In this document: in pieces, positions 35,642 to 43,726 of the stretch | Layout: every line of letters starts with the position of its first letter | How positions within the stretch are numbered: position 1 is the first letter of the stretch | The notes under the pieces: model-generated | What the model was told of the DNA's origin: nothing | The model's database searches: none | What the model saw: the letters and a program-made list of their open reading frames with translations, nothing else | Program-made: the position numbers and the translations under genes | NCBI RefSeq assembly: GCF_000145215.1 | Contig: NC_014392.1 | Span: 2,365,001-2,429,000, forward strand | Source: Caldicellulosiruptor obsidiansis OB47 | GTDB lineage: Bacteria; Bacillota; Thermoanaerobacteria; Caldicellulosiruptorales; Caldicellulosiruptoraceae | Reading direction: 5' to 3' | DNA length: 64,000 bases

Positions 35642-35811
35642 TTTTTAAATTCACCCTTTTCAAAAATCAATTATGATATTATTTTACCACAATTTTCTTA
35701 AGTTGATTTAAATTTTATGCCAAATCTTTGTTGTTAGCAAATGCAATTTTGGTGGTATAATAAATAAGTTAGAAACTTTTAAATCCATTTTGACAAGGAG
35801 ATGTCGCAAAG

Positions 35812-36552
35812 ATGCTTGAAATTATTGACCTTCACGTTGAGGTTGGCTCAAAAGAGATTTTAAAAGGTGTATCGCTCACAATCCCTGATGGAGAGACTCA
35901 TATTCTGTTTGGCCCAAATGGAAGCGGAAAAACAACACTCATGATGAGCATAATGGGTCTTCCAAAATACAAAATAACGTCAGGCAAGATAATCTTCAAT
36001 GGCGTTGACATCACATATATGCCAACGCATGAGAGAGCAAAGCTTGGGATTGGAATGATGTTTCAAAAACCACCGGCAATAAGAGGTGTTGAGCTTCAAA
36101 AACTTTCTGATATAATAAAATCTATAAGAAACACAGATGCTGATGTCCAAGAGTATGCAAGAATTTTAAATTTAGAAGATCATCTTTTAAGAGAAGTAAA
36201 CTACGGTTTTTCTGGCGGTGAAATAAAAAGGTCTGAACTTTTGCAACTTTTGTGTCAAAAACCAAGCCTTGTGCTTTTAGATGAACCAGAATCAGGTGTT
36301 GACCTTGATAATATAACCCTTTTGGGAAATGTGATTAAAAAGCTTTTAAAAGGCGAAAAGATAAAGAAGCGACACACCTCCGGACTGATTGTCACACACA
36401 CAGGGTATATTTTAGAGTATGTCAATGCAGACAAAGGTCACATTCTGATGGATGGAAAGCTTGTATGCTCAGGTTCTGCAGAAGACCTCTTTGAAGAGAT
36501 AAGGCAAAACGGGTTTGGGAGGTGTGAAAATTGTCTTCAAGACACTATATAG
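35812..36552 (+). CDS. sufC: Fe-S cluster assembly ATPase SufC
   Basis: A 246-residue ABC ATPase. Walker A is GPNGSGKTTL (residue ~38), Q-loop FQKPPAIRGV, signature FSGGEIKRSELLQ, Walker B LVLLDEPESGVD and the SufC-type GLIVTHTGYILEYVNADK. It powers the SufB scaffold in Fe-S cluster assembly. The ATG has AAGGAG 8 nt upstream and a TATAAT lies near 35756. It overlaps the next gene by 22 bp. Confidence 0.93.
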   Translation: MLEIIDLHVEVGSKEILKGVSLTIPDGETHILFGPNGSGKTTLMMSIMGLPKYKITSGKIIFNGVDITYMPTHERAKLGIGMMFQKPPAIRGVELQKLSDIIKSIRNTDADVQEYARILNLEDHLLREVNYGFSGGEIKRSELLQLLCQKPSLVLLDEPESGVDLDNITLLGNVIKKLLKGEKIKKRHTSGLIVTHTGYILEYVNADKGHILMDGKLVCSGSAEDLFEEIRQNGFGRCENCLQDTI

Positions 36553-37781
36553 ATGAAAAGATTTTGGAGCTTGCAAAATCAGCTCTGGATAAAAAGGCAG
36601 CTTATGGGCAGGACATTGATCTTTCCGCCTTTGAAGAGGCAGAGGAAAAAGACCAGATTTCAGAACTTTCCAAACTTCCAGAAGAGATTCAAAAAACAAT
36701 CCTTAATGCTGGAATAGAGGTATCTGAAGAAGGCCGGTCGGGAAGTTTCTTGCAGCTTGACCACTCTGTTGTATACAGGCGGCTTCAGCAAAGGTACCAT
36801 GGCCAGCTTGAAATTCTGGATATAAATGAAGCTTTGGAAAAGTATCCTGAGGTGCGCGAAAAATATTTCTGGAAAGCGGTAAAGCCTGACAGAGATAAAT
36901 ACACTGCATTTTCTGCAACCCACCCTGCCCATGGGTATTTTATAAGAGTGTTCAAAGGGCAGAAGGTTGAAAAGCCAATACAGGCATGTCTTCTTCTGCA
37001 GGAAAATGCAAGGATACAAAACGTGCACAATATTGTCATCTTGGAAGAAGGTGCAGAGGTTCAGATTATAAACGGATGCGCAACCGCACCAAAGGTAAAG
37101 GAAGGGCTGCACATTGGAATTTCTGAGTTTTACCTTGAAAAGGGAAGCAAGCTCACCTTTACAATGGTTCATAACTGGGCAGAAGATTTCTATGTCAGAC
37201 CCCGCGGCGTAACTATCGTTGAAGATGATGCTGTATATATTTCAAACTATGTTCTTCTAAAGCCTGTAAAGTCAGTACAGTCGTTCCCAATTGCAATACT
37301 GAAGGGTAAAAACTCGGTTGCATCCTTTAACTCACTCTTGTATGGGCTAAAAGACTCCGAGATTGATATGGGCTCACATATAATACTGGAAGGTGAAAAT
37401 TCAAGCGGGCAGGCAATATCAAGGGCAATCGTAAAAGACAGCGCAAAGATATACTCGCGCGGAATTTTGGAGGCTCGGCAGAACCTCTCAAAAGCGCACC
37501 TTGATTGCCGCGGAATACTTTTATCAAGCAGCGGAATGATGTATGCTGTGCCGGAACTTTTATCTGACGGCGCACCGCAAAGCCATCTTTCACATGAGGC
37601 TGCAATCGGTCCTATTGCCGAAGAAGAGATAGAATACCTGATGGCAAGAGGACTTTCAAAAGATGAGGCAATATCTCTTATAACCCAGGGGTTTATGGAT
37701 GTAAAAATACTTGGGCTTCCAAAACAGCTTGAAAATTATATCCAGGAACTTATTTTGCAGACGCAGGAGGAGAATATGTAA
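36531..37781 (+). CDS. sufB: SufB/SufD-type Fe-S cluster scaffold
   Basis: A 416-residue beta-helix protein of the SufBD family (RVFKGQKVEKPIQACLLLQENA, RGVTIVEDDAVYISNYVLLKP, SRGILEARQNLSKAHLDCRGILL, then the terminal SHEAAIGPIAEEEIEYLMARGL, read in parts). Together with SufC it makes a two-gene SufCB operon (SMS type), seen in anaerobes and archaea. No sufS, sufU or sufD follows. The start is TTG at 36531, with GGGAGGTG 8 nt upstream, inside the sufC end. Its last 337 bp are duplicated at 40354-40690. Confidence 0.92.
   Translation: MSSRHYIDEKILELAKSALDKKAAYGQDIDLSAFEEAEEKDQISELSKLPEEIQKTILNAGIEVSEEGRSGSFLQLDHSVVYRRLQQRYHGQLEILDINEALEKYPEVREKYFWKAVKPDRDKYTAFSATHPAHGYFIRVFKGQKVEKPIQACLLLQENARIQNVHNIVILEEGAEVQIINGCATAPKVKEGLHIGISEFYLEKGSKLTFTMVHNWAEDFYVRPRGVTIVEDDAVYISNYVLLKPVKSVQSFPIAILKGKNSVASFNSLLYGLKDSEIDMGSHIILEGENSSGQAISRAIVKDSAKIYSRGILEARQNLSKAHLDCRGILLSSSGMMYAVPELLSDGAPQSHLSHEAAIGPIAEEEIEYLMARGLSKDEAISLITQGFMDVKILGLPKQLENYIQELILQTQEENM
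37445..37781 (+). repeat. Direct repeat copy 1: 3' end of sufB
   Basis: 337 bp matching 40354-40690 with four differences (98.8% identity). All four lie in the first ~70 bp and all are synonymous in the sufB frame. The remaining ~270 bp are identical. This copy belongs to the full-length gene. Confidence 0.97.
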
Positions 37782-37853
37782 AATTGAGATTTTTAACAAA
37801 ATCCTAAGATATAAAAATTAAAGTTTTTACGCCTGACAAAATTAACAAAACCA

Positions 37854-37893
37854 ATAGAGTCGGCAAAATATTTTTGCTGACTCTATTTTTTTA
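37854..37893 (+). terminator. Terminator of the sufCB operon
   Basis: ATAGAGTC-GGCAAAA pairs with TTTTGCTGACTCTAT, with one mismatch in the stem. TTTTTTT follows. Confidence 0.88.
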
Positions 37894-38057
37894 TCATTAA
37901 TTTTTCATCTCTACCCTGCTTTTACTTCTATGCCATTTTTAATTTGAATATTTTTAATAAAATTCCTTATAAATATTCATACAAATTCTATACTGTCTCT
38001 TTTTTTTATGATAAGATATAATCAATTCAAAATTTACAAAAACAAGGAGTGAGGGGT

Positions 38058-39359
38058 ATGGGGCTAAAATTAATACAAATTATCATTTGGCTAAAAACAA
38101 CTACAATCATTCTGATTCTTCCAGTCACAACAGCAAAGTTTCTACTCAATCTTTATCAAGCAGCTTGCTTGTAACTAACAATCCAGCTTCCTACTTAACA
38201 CAGCCTTACAAAGTTACATTTTCAAACATTTCCTTTGCTTCTTCTCAAAAATCTTTTGCAAACAGCAAGACTCATAACTCAAGTATAAGCAGTAATGAAC
38301 TTTTTGGGGTTATTTCAAACATTAAAAAAGATATTTTACAAACTGCCAGAAAAGTTCAGAATAACGTTAATAACTTTGTATCTTCTGAGTTTAAAACTCT
38401 CAGTGCTGCAATTAAAAACGTAGAACAAAAAGTTTCCTCAGCTGCAAAAACGTTTACTCAAAGTGTTAATAATCTTAAAAAAGATTTAAAACAAACTGCC
38501 GAAAATGTAAAGCAAAAAGTTCAGCAGTTTATAAATACTGAAAAGAGCAACAATAACACAAATCCTCAACACCAAAGTACGTCAGCTCAAAAAGTTGATG
38601 GACAGAAAAATAAAAGTGGAACATATGTAATAACAAAAAATACTAGTTCAAAAAGCACCAATATTTATGAAAATGGTAAAAATTCTCAAACTTTGAGTAT
38701 TGACTTGAGTCCTTATAATCCTGTTAAATCACCTGGAAATGCATGGGGCAATGCATCTGCCACAAAAGATGTTGTAAAATACATAAAAGCATATAAAGAA
38801 AGATGGTTTCACAGTAAAAGTTACAACTGACAGAAAATATGCTATAATAAAAGGTGCACGAACAGAATCTGCTTTAGAGGAAGGAATAAAAGGAACGAGG
38901 TATGCGTTTAAAAATGCAGAGAAATATCCAGAGGTGTTCAGGTTTGTTAAACCGAAAGTTGCAGCAAAAGAAGCATTTAATGTAAAGAATGTGGGGACGA
39001 AGGTTGCAATGGCAGGAATTGCTATTGATACAGGAATTGATATTTATAACGATATAAAGAGCAAAGCAGAGCCAACTAAGATAGCAGCTGATGCAGTTGT
39101 TGATGTTACATTTGGAGCTGGTAATGTGGCAGCAAGTGCTGCGGTAGGAGCATGGGCGGGAGCAGCTGCTAGCGCAGCAGCTGGTGCAGCAGGTGGTTCA
39201 GTAATTCCTGGTGCAGGAACAGTAGTAGGTGCCATTGTTGGTCTTGGTACAGGGTTTGCCTATACATTTGCAACTGAATCATTTAAAATTAATGGCAAAT
39301 CATTGAAAGATGCCGCTAAGCAGCTTACAAAGAAAGTTTTTGACCATATAGCCAATTGA
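38058..39359 (+). pseudogene. Frameshifted toxin-like gene with a glycine-zipper C-terminus
   Basis: A strong ribosome site (AAGGAGTGAGGGG) precedes ATG at 38058, but that frame ends after 38 codons. The frame shifted by one base reads GAKINTNYHLAKNNYNHSDS and continues to 38830. One extra G in the GGGG run after the ATG would join them. A second shift near 38805 joins the end (YIKAYK) to KDGFTVKVTTDRKYAIIKGA and on to 39359. The repaired protein would be ~430 residues. It would have a Ser/Asn-rich start, a coiled-coil middle with repeated Lys-Lys-Asp-Leu segments (IKKDILQTARKVQ, LKKDLKQTAENVKQ), and a C-terminal Ala/Gly membrane-insertion segment (GAWAGAAASAAAGAAGGS, then GAGTVVGAIVGLG). The last resembles pore-forming bacteriocin domains. 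The family is not recognised. The two shifts may be real or errors. Confidence 0.68.
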
Positions 39360-39409
39360 AAGGGAAAGATTTTACCTGATTTTAAAGTTGATAAGGGAGT
39401 TGCTGACAA

Positions 39410-40258
39410 ATGACAACAGAAGAATTTTATATAAGAAAATTTATACGGGAGACTGGTGGTTTTGCAGAGACTCCAGAGTATTTTAAGGATAGTATGTTTG
39501 TTTATTTAATAATTTTTCCTGGTTTAACATTAGGCGCAGTTTTGCCTCCTATGTTAGCTTGCAATAACACATTGACCAGATTAATATTCTGGAGCTATGC
39601 AGTAGGAACAATTTTTTTGATTTTGTGGACGATTTATATTTATATAAATCCATACAAAAGACAAAGGCTGATTGTGCTTCACGTGGGGATATCATCCTTA
39701 TATTTTTCCCTGTTTTTGCTGATAGGTGCGGTTGAATATACAGGTGTGCTTGCACACCTGTATGTTTTATCATTTTTGTTTGTTGCAATTTACATTGTTA
39801 TTTTGTGTTACATATTCAAAGTTTATATTCCAAAGCTGCTGAGAGGATACAGATGGGAGAAGTCAAAGTTTTGGAAGAACAAGCTGGGTAAGAGGATACT
39901 TGGGTTTGCGGCTTCGTTTTTTTCAGTGGCAGGAGTTACAGGAATGGCAGTTGCAAAAATTTTGGGAAATTATCTTAGTCAACGTGGAGTATATATTGCA
40001 ATGGCGTTTACCTTTGTTATTTTATCATATATATTTGTATTCTTTAGCTTCATGATTTACAAATATTACCTGATAATTAAATATCCTCAATTTGCTAATT
40101 ACTATGAACCCCCAAAAGAGAAGCAGAAGAGAGTTTCTAACAAGAGAAAGATTAACAGTGAAAAATCAAAAAATGCCATTCAAGTTTCAAAGAAAACTAA
40201 AAACAAGAAGAATAGCAGGAAAGTGAATAAAATTATTGAGGAATTACCAAATGAGTAG
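39410..40258 (+). CDS. Multi-pass membrane protein, candidate immunity protein
   Basis: A 282-residue protein not matching a known family. About six hydrophobic segments lie between residues 28 and 215 (SMFVYLIIFPGLTLGAVLPP, LIFWSYAVGTIFLILWTIY, IYVAIYIVILCYIFKVY-like, IAMAFTFVILSYIFVFFSF). The last ~55 residues form a very basic, Lys-rich cytoplasmic tail. AAGGGAG precedes the ATG. It follows a gene with a pore-forming-like C-terminus by 50 bp, which is the classic order for toxin and immunity genes. Immunity is an inference from position and topology. Confidence 0.6.
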   Translation: MTTEEFYIRKFIRETGGFAETPEYFKDSMFVYLIIFPGLTLGAVLPPMLACNNTLTRLIFWSYAVGTIFLILWTIYIYINPYKRQRLIVLHVGISSLYFSLFLLIGAVEYTGVLAHLYVLSFLFVAIYIVILCYIFKVYIPKLLRGYRWEKSKFWKNKLGKRILGFAASFFSVAGVTGMAVAKILGNYLSQRGVYIAMAFTFVILSYIFVFFSFMIYKYYLIIKYPQFANYYEPPKEKQKRVSNKRKINSEKSKNAIQVSKKTKNKKNSRKVNKIIEELPNE

Positions 40259-40277
40259 CAAAGAGGGATTATGAGAT

Positions 40278-40379
40278 ATGAAGTATAGATTTGAATGCAC
40301 ATTTTTAGATGCTCAAAAAGTCGTTTTAGAAATTACTTCTGAGAAAACAGGGAAAAGATATATTCACGCGGAATTTTAG
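40278..40379 (+). pseudogene. Truncated start of a third cassette gene
   Basis: ATG at 40278, with GAGGG 9-15 nt upstream, opens a 33-codon frame, MKYRFECTFLDAQKVVLEI and on. It ends at TAG 40377 only because it runs into the sufB repeat at about 40354. It is therefore the 5' part of a gene cut at the recombination junction. The original product is unknown. Confidence 0.6.
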
Positions 40380-40690
40380 AGGCTCGGCAGAACCTCTCAA
40401 AAGCACACCTTGATTGCCGCGGAATACTTTTATCAAGCAGCGGAATGATGTATGCTGTGCCGGAACTTTTATCTGACGGCGCACCGCAAAGCCATCTTTC
40501 ACATGAGGCTGCAATCGGTCCTATTGCCGAAGAAGAGATAGAATACCTGATGGCAAGAGGACTTTCAAAAGATGAGGCAATATCTCTTATAACCCAGGGG
40601 TTTATGGATGTAAAAATACTTGGGCTTCCAAAACAGCTTGAAAATTATATCCAGGAACTTATTTTGCAGACGCAGGAGGAGAATATGTAA
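40354..40690 (+). repeat. Direct repeat copy 2: orphan 3' end of sufB
   Basis: A second copy of the last 337 bp of sufB with its stop codon. It lacks a start and promoter, so it is not a functional gene. It ends exactly at the sufB stop codon, after which the two downstream sequences have nothing in common. Confidence 0.97.
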
Positions 40691-40729
40691 ATGTTTTGAG
40701 TTATAGACAATCTATAAAATTTTAAAAAG

Positions 40730-40817
40730 AGGCAAGGTAGTCAAACCCAAACCTATTCCCTCTATTCGGGCAGGTAAGACTTCTTATACAGAAGTCTTAG
40801 GGTTTGTTACCTTGCCT
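40730..40817. other. Large structured element: branched hairpin between sufB copy 2 and macB
   Basis: A 10-bp outer stem (AGGCAAGGTA with TACCTTGCCT) encloses a second stem AAACCC/GGGTTT and an inner perfect 10-bp hairpin (40775-40784 with 40790-40799). On the minus strand it is followed by CTCTTTTTAAAATTTT, as expected after macB. It could be an elaborate terminator or a small structured RNA. It matches no riboswitch I recognise. Confidence 0.6.
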
Positions 40818-40854
40818 ATATTGTATACCCTGTTTTTAGGCTTTTATATATCTT

Positions 40855-42042
40855 TTATTCATACCTTAACGCTTCAATAGGATTTAAGCGGGCTGCCTTC
40901 TCTGCCGGAAGCATTCCAAAGATAATCCCAATTAAAACCGAAATCCCAAAAGCTACAATAGCCCATTTTAATGAATATACAGGTACAACACCCGGAATTC
41001 GCGAAATCCCTACTGCAATCACAATAAAACCAAGTACTATCCCAATTATTCCTCCAACTCCTGTTATAACCATCGATTCTATAAGAAACTGGACCCTTAT
41101 ATCACTTCTTTTTGCCCCAATTGCTTTTCTGATTCCAATCTCTCTTGTTCTCTCTGTTACAGATACAAGCATGATGTTCATTATTCCAATACCACCGACT
41201 ATTAAAGATATTGTGGCAATTCCACCGAGTATTATCATCAAAAAATATGTTATCCTGCTCAGCATTGACATGAGCTCTGACATATCATAGATAGAATAGT
41301 TGTCTTCCTTTTTTACAAACTTGCTTACAAACTTCTTTATCCTGTTTTTAGCTTCTTTATTCTTATCTGGCGAAACTGTTCGTACAAGAAAATTTTTTGA
41401 AAGTGCTTGTTCATTTGATGAAAAGCTGTCTATTGCAAACACAGGCACTATAATACTGTCGTCAATTGTATTGTCTCTGCTACCCTGTTTTTCTTCCAAC
41501 ACACCAACTACTTTGAAAACCTGACCATTTACATTTATCTCCTGCCCTATGGGATTTTGTTTGTCAAAAAGCCTGTCATATATTCTTGAACCTATAACTG
41601 CTACTTTTTGTCTGAAATCAGCATCAATAGGAGATATAAACCTCCCTTTAGACAAAGAAAGACCTTGAACCATCATATATTCTGATGTTGCCCCAATAAT
41701 CTGGCATTCTTCTTTTTCCTTTTTGAAAAGCGCCACAGCTGGATACTGAACAAACGGACTTACACCAAGTATAACATCGCTATTTTTGCTTGCAAAATCT
41801 AAAAATTCATCAATTGATATATCTTCACTTTTTGAAGCCGGTCTTATAAAAACATACACAATATTTGTTCCAAGATTTTCTATCTCTTTTGTTATGCTCG
41901 CAGTAGTACCTTCCGCAAGCCCTACTGCCGCAACAACTGCTCCAACTCCTATTACAACACCAAGGAGTGTCAGAAACGATCTTAACCTGTTAAGAAAAAT
42001 GCTCTGGATTGCCATCTTGCAAGAAAGCACAAATTTCTCCAT
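40855..42042 (-). CDS. MacB/FtsX-type ABC transporter permease without ATPase
   Basis: A 395-residue permease. The first membrane helix (RLRSFLTLLGVVIGVGAVVAAVG) is followed by a large MacB-type extracellular domain (residues ~50-240) and three more helices (GGIGIMNIMLVSVTERTREIGIRKAIGAKRSDI, read in parts). The C-terminus ends with the FtsX-type LPAEKAARLNPIEALRYE. MacB partners normally carry or neighbour an ATPase. None is present here. It is cotranscribed with the adaptor 18 bp upstream. Confidence 0.88.
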   Translation of the reverse strand: MEKFVLSCKMAIQSIFLNRLRSFLTLLGVVIGVGAVVAAVGLAEGTTASITKEIENLGTNIVYVFIRPASKSEDISIDEFLDFASKNSDVILGVSPFVQYPAVALFKKEKEECQIIGATSEYMMVQGLSLSKGRFISPIDADFRQKVAVIGSRIYDRLFDKQNPIGQEINVNGQVFKVVGVLEEKQGSRDNTIDDSIIVPVFAIDSFSSNEQALSKNFLVRTVSPDKNKEAKNRIKKFVSKFVKKEDNYSIYDMSELMSMLSRITYFLMIILGGIATISLIVGGIGIMNIMLVSVTERTREIGIRKAIGAKRSDIRVQFLIESMVITGVGGIIGIVLGFIVIAVGISRIPGVVPVYSLKWAIVAFGISVLIGIIFGMLPAEKAARLNPIEALRYE

Positions 42043-42060
42043 CTTATAGTGTCTACTCCT

Positions 42061-43686
42061 TTATTCAAAAAGAGATTTTGTTTTATTTTCAGAAGTGAAC
42101 TTTGGAAGTACTACCTCTTCGCCTTCCTTTAACCCACTTGTAATTTCAACATACTTGTCGGTTACAACTCCAACTTTGACAAATCTCTTTTCACTATTTT
42201 TATAGTAAGAATCACCAATTCCATATTCATCAGTTTTCTTTGTCTTTTCGCTCTTGCCGGTTGGCTTTTCTTTATAAACATAAACATAATACTTTCCATT
42301 TTCTTTATGAACAGCCTCAACTGGTACTGTCAGAGCACCCTTTTTCAGCTTCAATATTATCTCCGCATCGGCATGCATACCAAACTTTACACTGCCCGGA
42401 TTTTTAAATTTTATTTTAACAATAAATTTTGAAATGCTGTCTTCACTCTGAGCTTTTTCGGAAATTTCGTCAACATATCCTTCTACAGGTTTTACTTTTG
42501 TGCTCGGCACAGCATCAAGTTTTATCTCAGCCTTCTGCCCAGGCCTTATCTTCAAGATATCAAGTTCCTCAACATAAGCTGTAATAACCAAATTTTCAGG
42601 ATCAAATACAGAACATATAACCTGTCCAGCTGTTACAATATCACCGTCTTGCAAATTCAAATCAACTACTTTACCATCAATTGGGGATAAAACCTCAAAA
42701 TTTTTAAGTTCCTTTTCTGCTTCCTCTATCTGAGCCTCTATATCCTCAATTTTTAAATCAAGCTGTTTTACCTGTCTTTCGATATCCTCCGAAGAAAACC
42801 TCAGAAGCACTTGACCACTTTTTACTTTTTGCCCATTCTCAACAAAGACCTGCTCTATTTTACCAGTAACTGGGCTTAGAACTGTCTTTTTTGAAAATGC
42901 CTCTAAAACTCCTTCACCAAGCGCTATTGCCTTTTCGCCGCCTGAAAGATTCAAAACTACACTTGCCTTAGTACCTTCTAAAAGCATACCGTTTCTGTTG
43001 GGAAGCAATACTTTTACATCAAATCCCAAAATATTATCCTGATTTTTATACAATCTGTTCCCAATACCTTCTATAGTTCCTTCTATAGTACTGGTAATCT
43101 CAGATATTGCTACATCTACCTTTTGCCCCTTTTTTACCTTTCCGTAACACCACGCAGGAAGCTGAACAATCATTTTCATCTTTGAATCATCTACAATTGT
43201 CATAATCTGCATTCCCTGTGTGACAAGCAACCCTTCTTGAGCTGAAAGATTTTGTACAAATCCGTCTTGCGGAGATTCTAAAATAAAGTTCTGAAGCTGA
43301 CTTTGAAAACTTTCTCTTTGAAGTTCAAGGTCTGAAAGCTGTCTTTTCAAAGACTCTATCTTAGCAATCGCCTGAGTATCATCTATCTGAGCAATTAAAT
43401 TTCCTTTTTTGACATACTGACCGTTTTTGACAAAAACCTTTTTTAAAGTACCACTTGTTTTTGATATGACACTCCTTGTTTTGCTGCTCTGCACAGTGCC
43501 GGATGCTAAAAGGGTTTGTTTTAGCGAAATTTTCTGAACCTTTGCAGTCTTTGGCTTAGATGAAGTATTATTTTTTTTTCCAGATGGCATTGTTAAAACA
43601 AGTGTTAAAATAAATCCCACTAATATAAGTAACACTATAATTATAGCCTTTTGCCAGTTTTTTAGCCCTTTTGCACTGCTTTGCAT
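42061..43686 (-). CDS. MacA/HlyD-type adaptor with two tandem lipoyl-hairpin modules
   Basis: A 541-residue, membrane-anchored adaptor. An N-terminal helix (AIIIVLLILVGFILTLVLTMP) is followed by two lipoyl-type modules: KKVFVKNGQYVKKGNLIAQID near residue 75 and EQVFVENGQKVKSGQVLLRF near residue 285. Each is followed by its own coiled hairpin. The beta-barrel and membrane-proximal domains (KVVDLNLQDGDIV, PGQKAEIKLDAV, VKVGVVTDKYVEITSGLKEGEEVV, read in parts) follow. Typical MacA is ~370 residues, so the doubled module is odd. It would link the FtsX-type permease to the cell surface in an organism with no outer membrane. Confidence 0.85.
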   Translation of the reverse strand: MQSSAKGLKNWQKAIIIVLLILVGFILTLVLTMPSGKKNNTSSKPKTAKVQKISLKQTLLASGTVQSSKTRSVISKTSGTLKKVFVKNGQYVKKGNLIAQIDDTQAIAKIESLKRQLSDLELQRESFQSQLQNFILESPQDGFVQNLSAQEGLLVTQGMQIMTIVDDSKMKMIVQLPAWCYGKVKKGQKVDVAISEITSTIEGTIEGIGNRLYKNQDNILGFDVKVLLPNRNGMLLEGTKASVVLNLSGGEKAIALGEGVLEAFSKKTVLSPVTGKIEQVFVENGQKVKSGQVLLRFSSEDIERQVKQLDLKIEDIEAQIEEAEKELKNFEVLSPIDGKVVDLNLQDGDIVTAGQVICSVFDPENLVITAYVEELDILKIRPGQKAEIKLDAVPSTKVKPVEGYVDEISEKAQSEDSISKFIVKIKFKNPGSVKFGMHADAEIILKLKKGALTVPVEAVHKENGKYYVYVYKEKPTGKSEKTKKTDEYGIGDSYYKNSEKRFVKVGVVTDKYVEITSGLKEGEEVVLPKFTSENKTKSLFE

Positions 43687-43726
43687 AAATAAATACTCCC
43701 CTTTTTCTATTTGCCTCCAAAATCTC

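Noticed and set aside
36469-37172. Several minus-strand ORFs over sufB
   Set aside because: Shadows of a strongly conserved SufB frame.
39044-39235. Ala/Pro-rich minus-strand ORF
   Set aside because: It is the complement of the glycine/alanine-rich toxin-like C-terminus. The composition is a mirror of the real frame.
40445-40690. An 81-codon ORF encoding the SufB C-terminus
   Set aside because: It begins at an internal Met of the duplicated sufB tail, with no promoter or ribosome site. It is the repeat copy, not a gene.
37445-40690. The sufB repeats as insertion-sequence ends or a CRISPR-like repeat
   Set aside because: The repeats are coding sequence of a real gene, there is no transposase between them, and only two copies exist.
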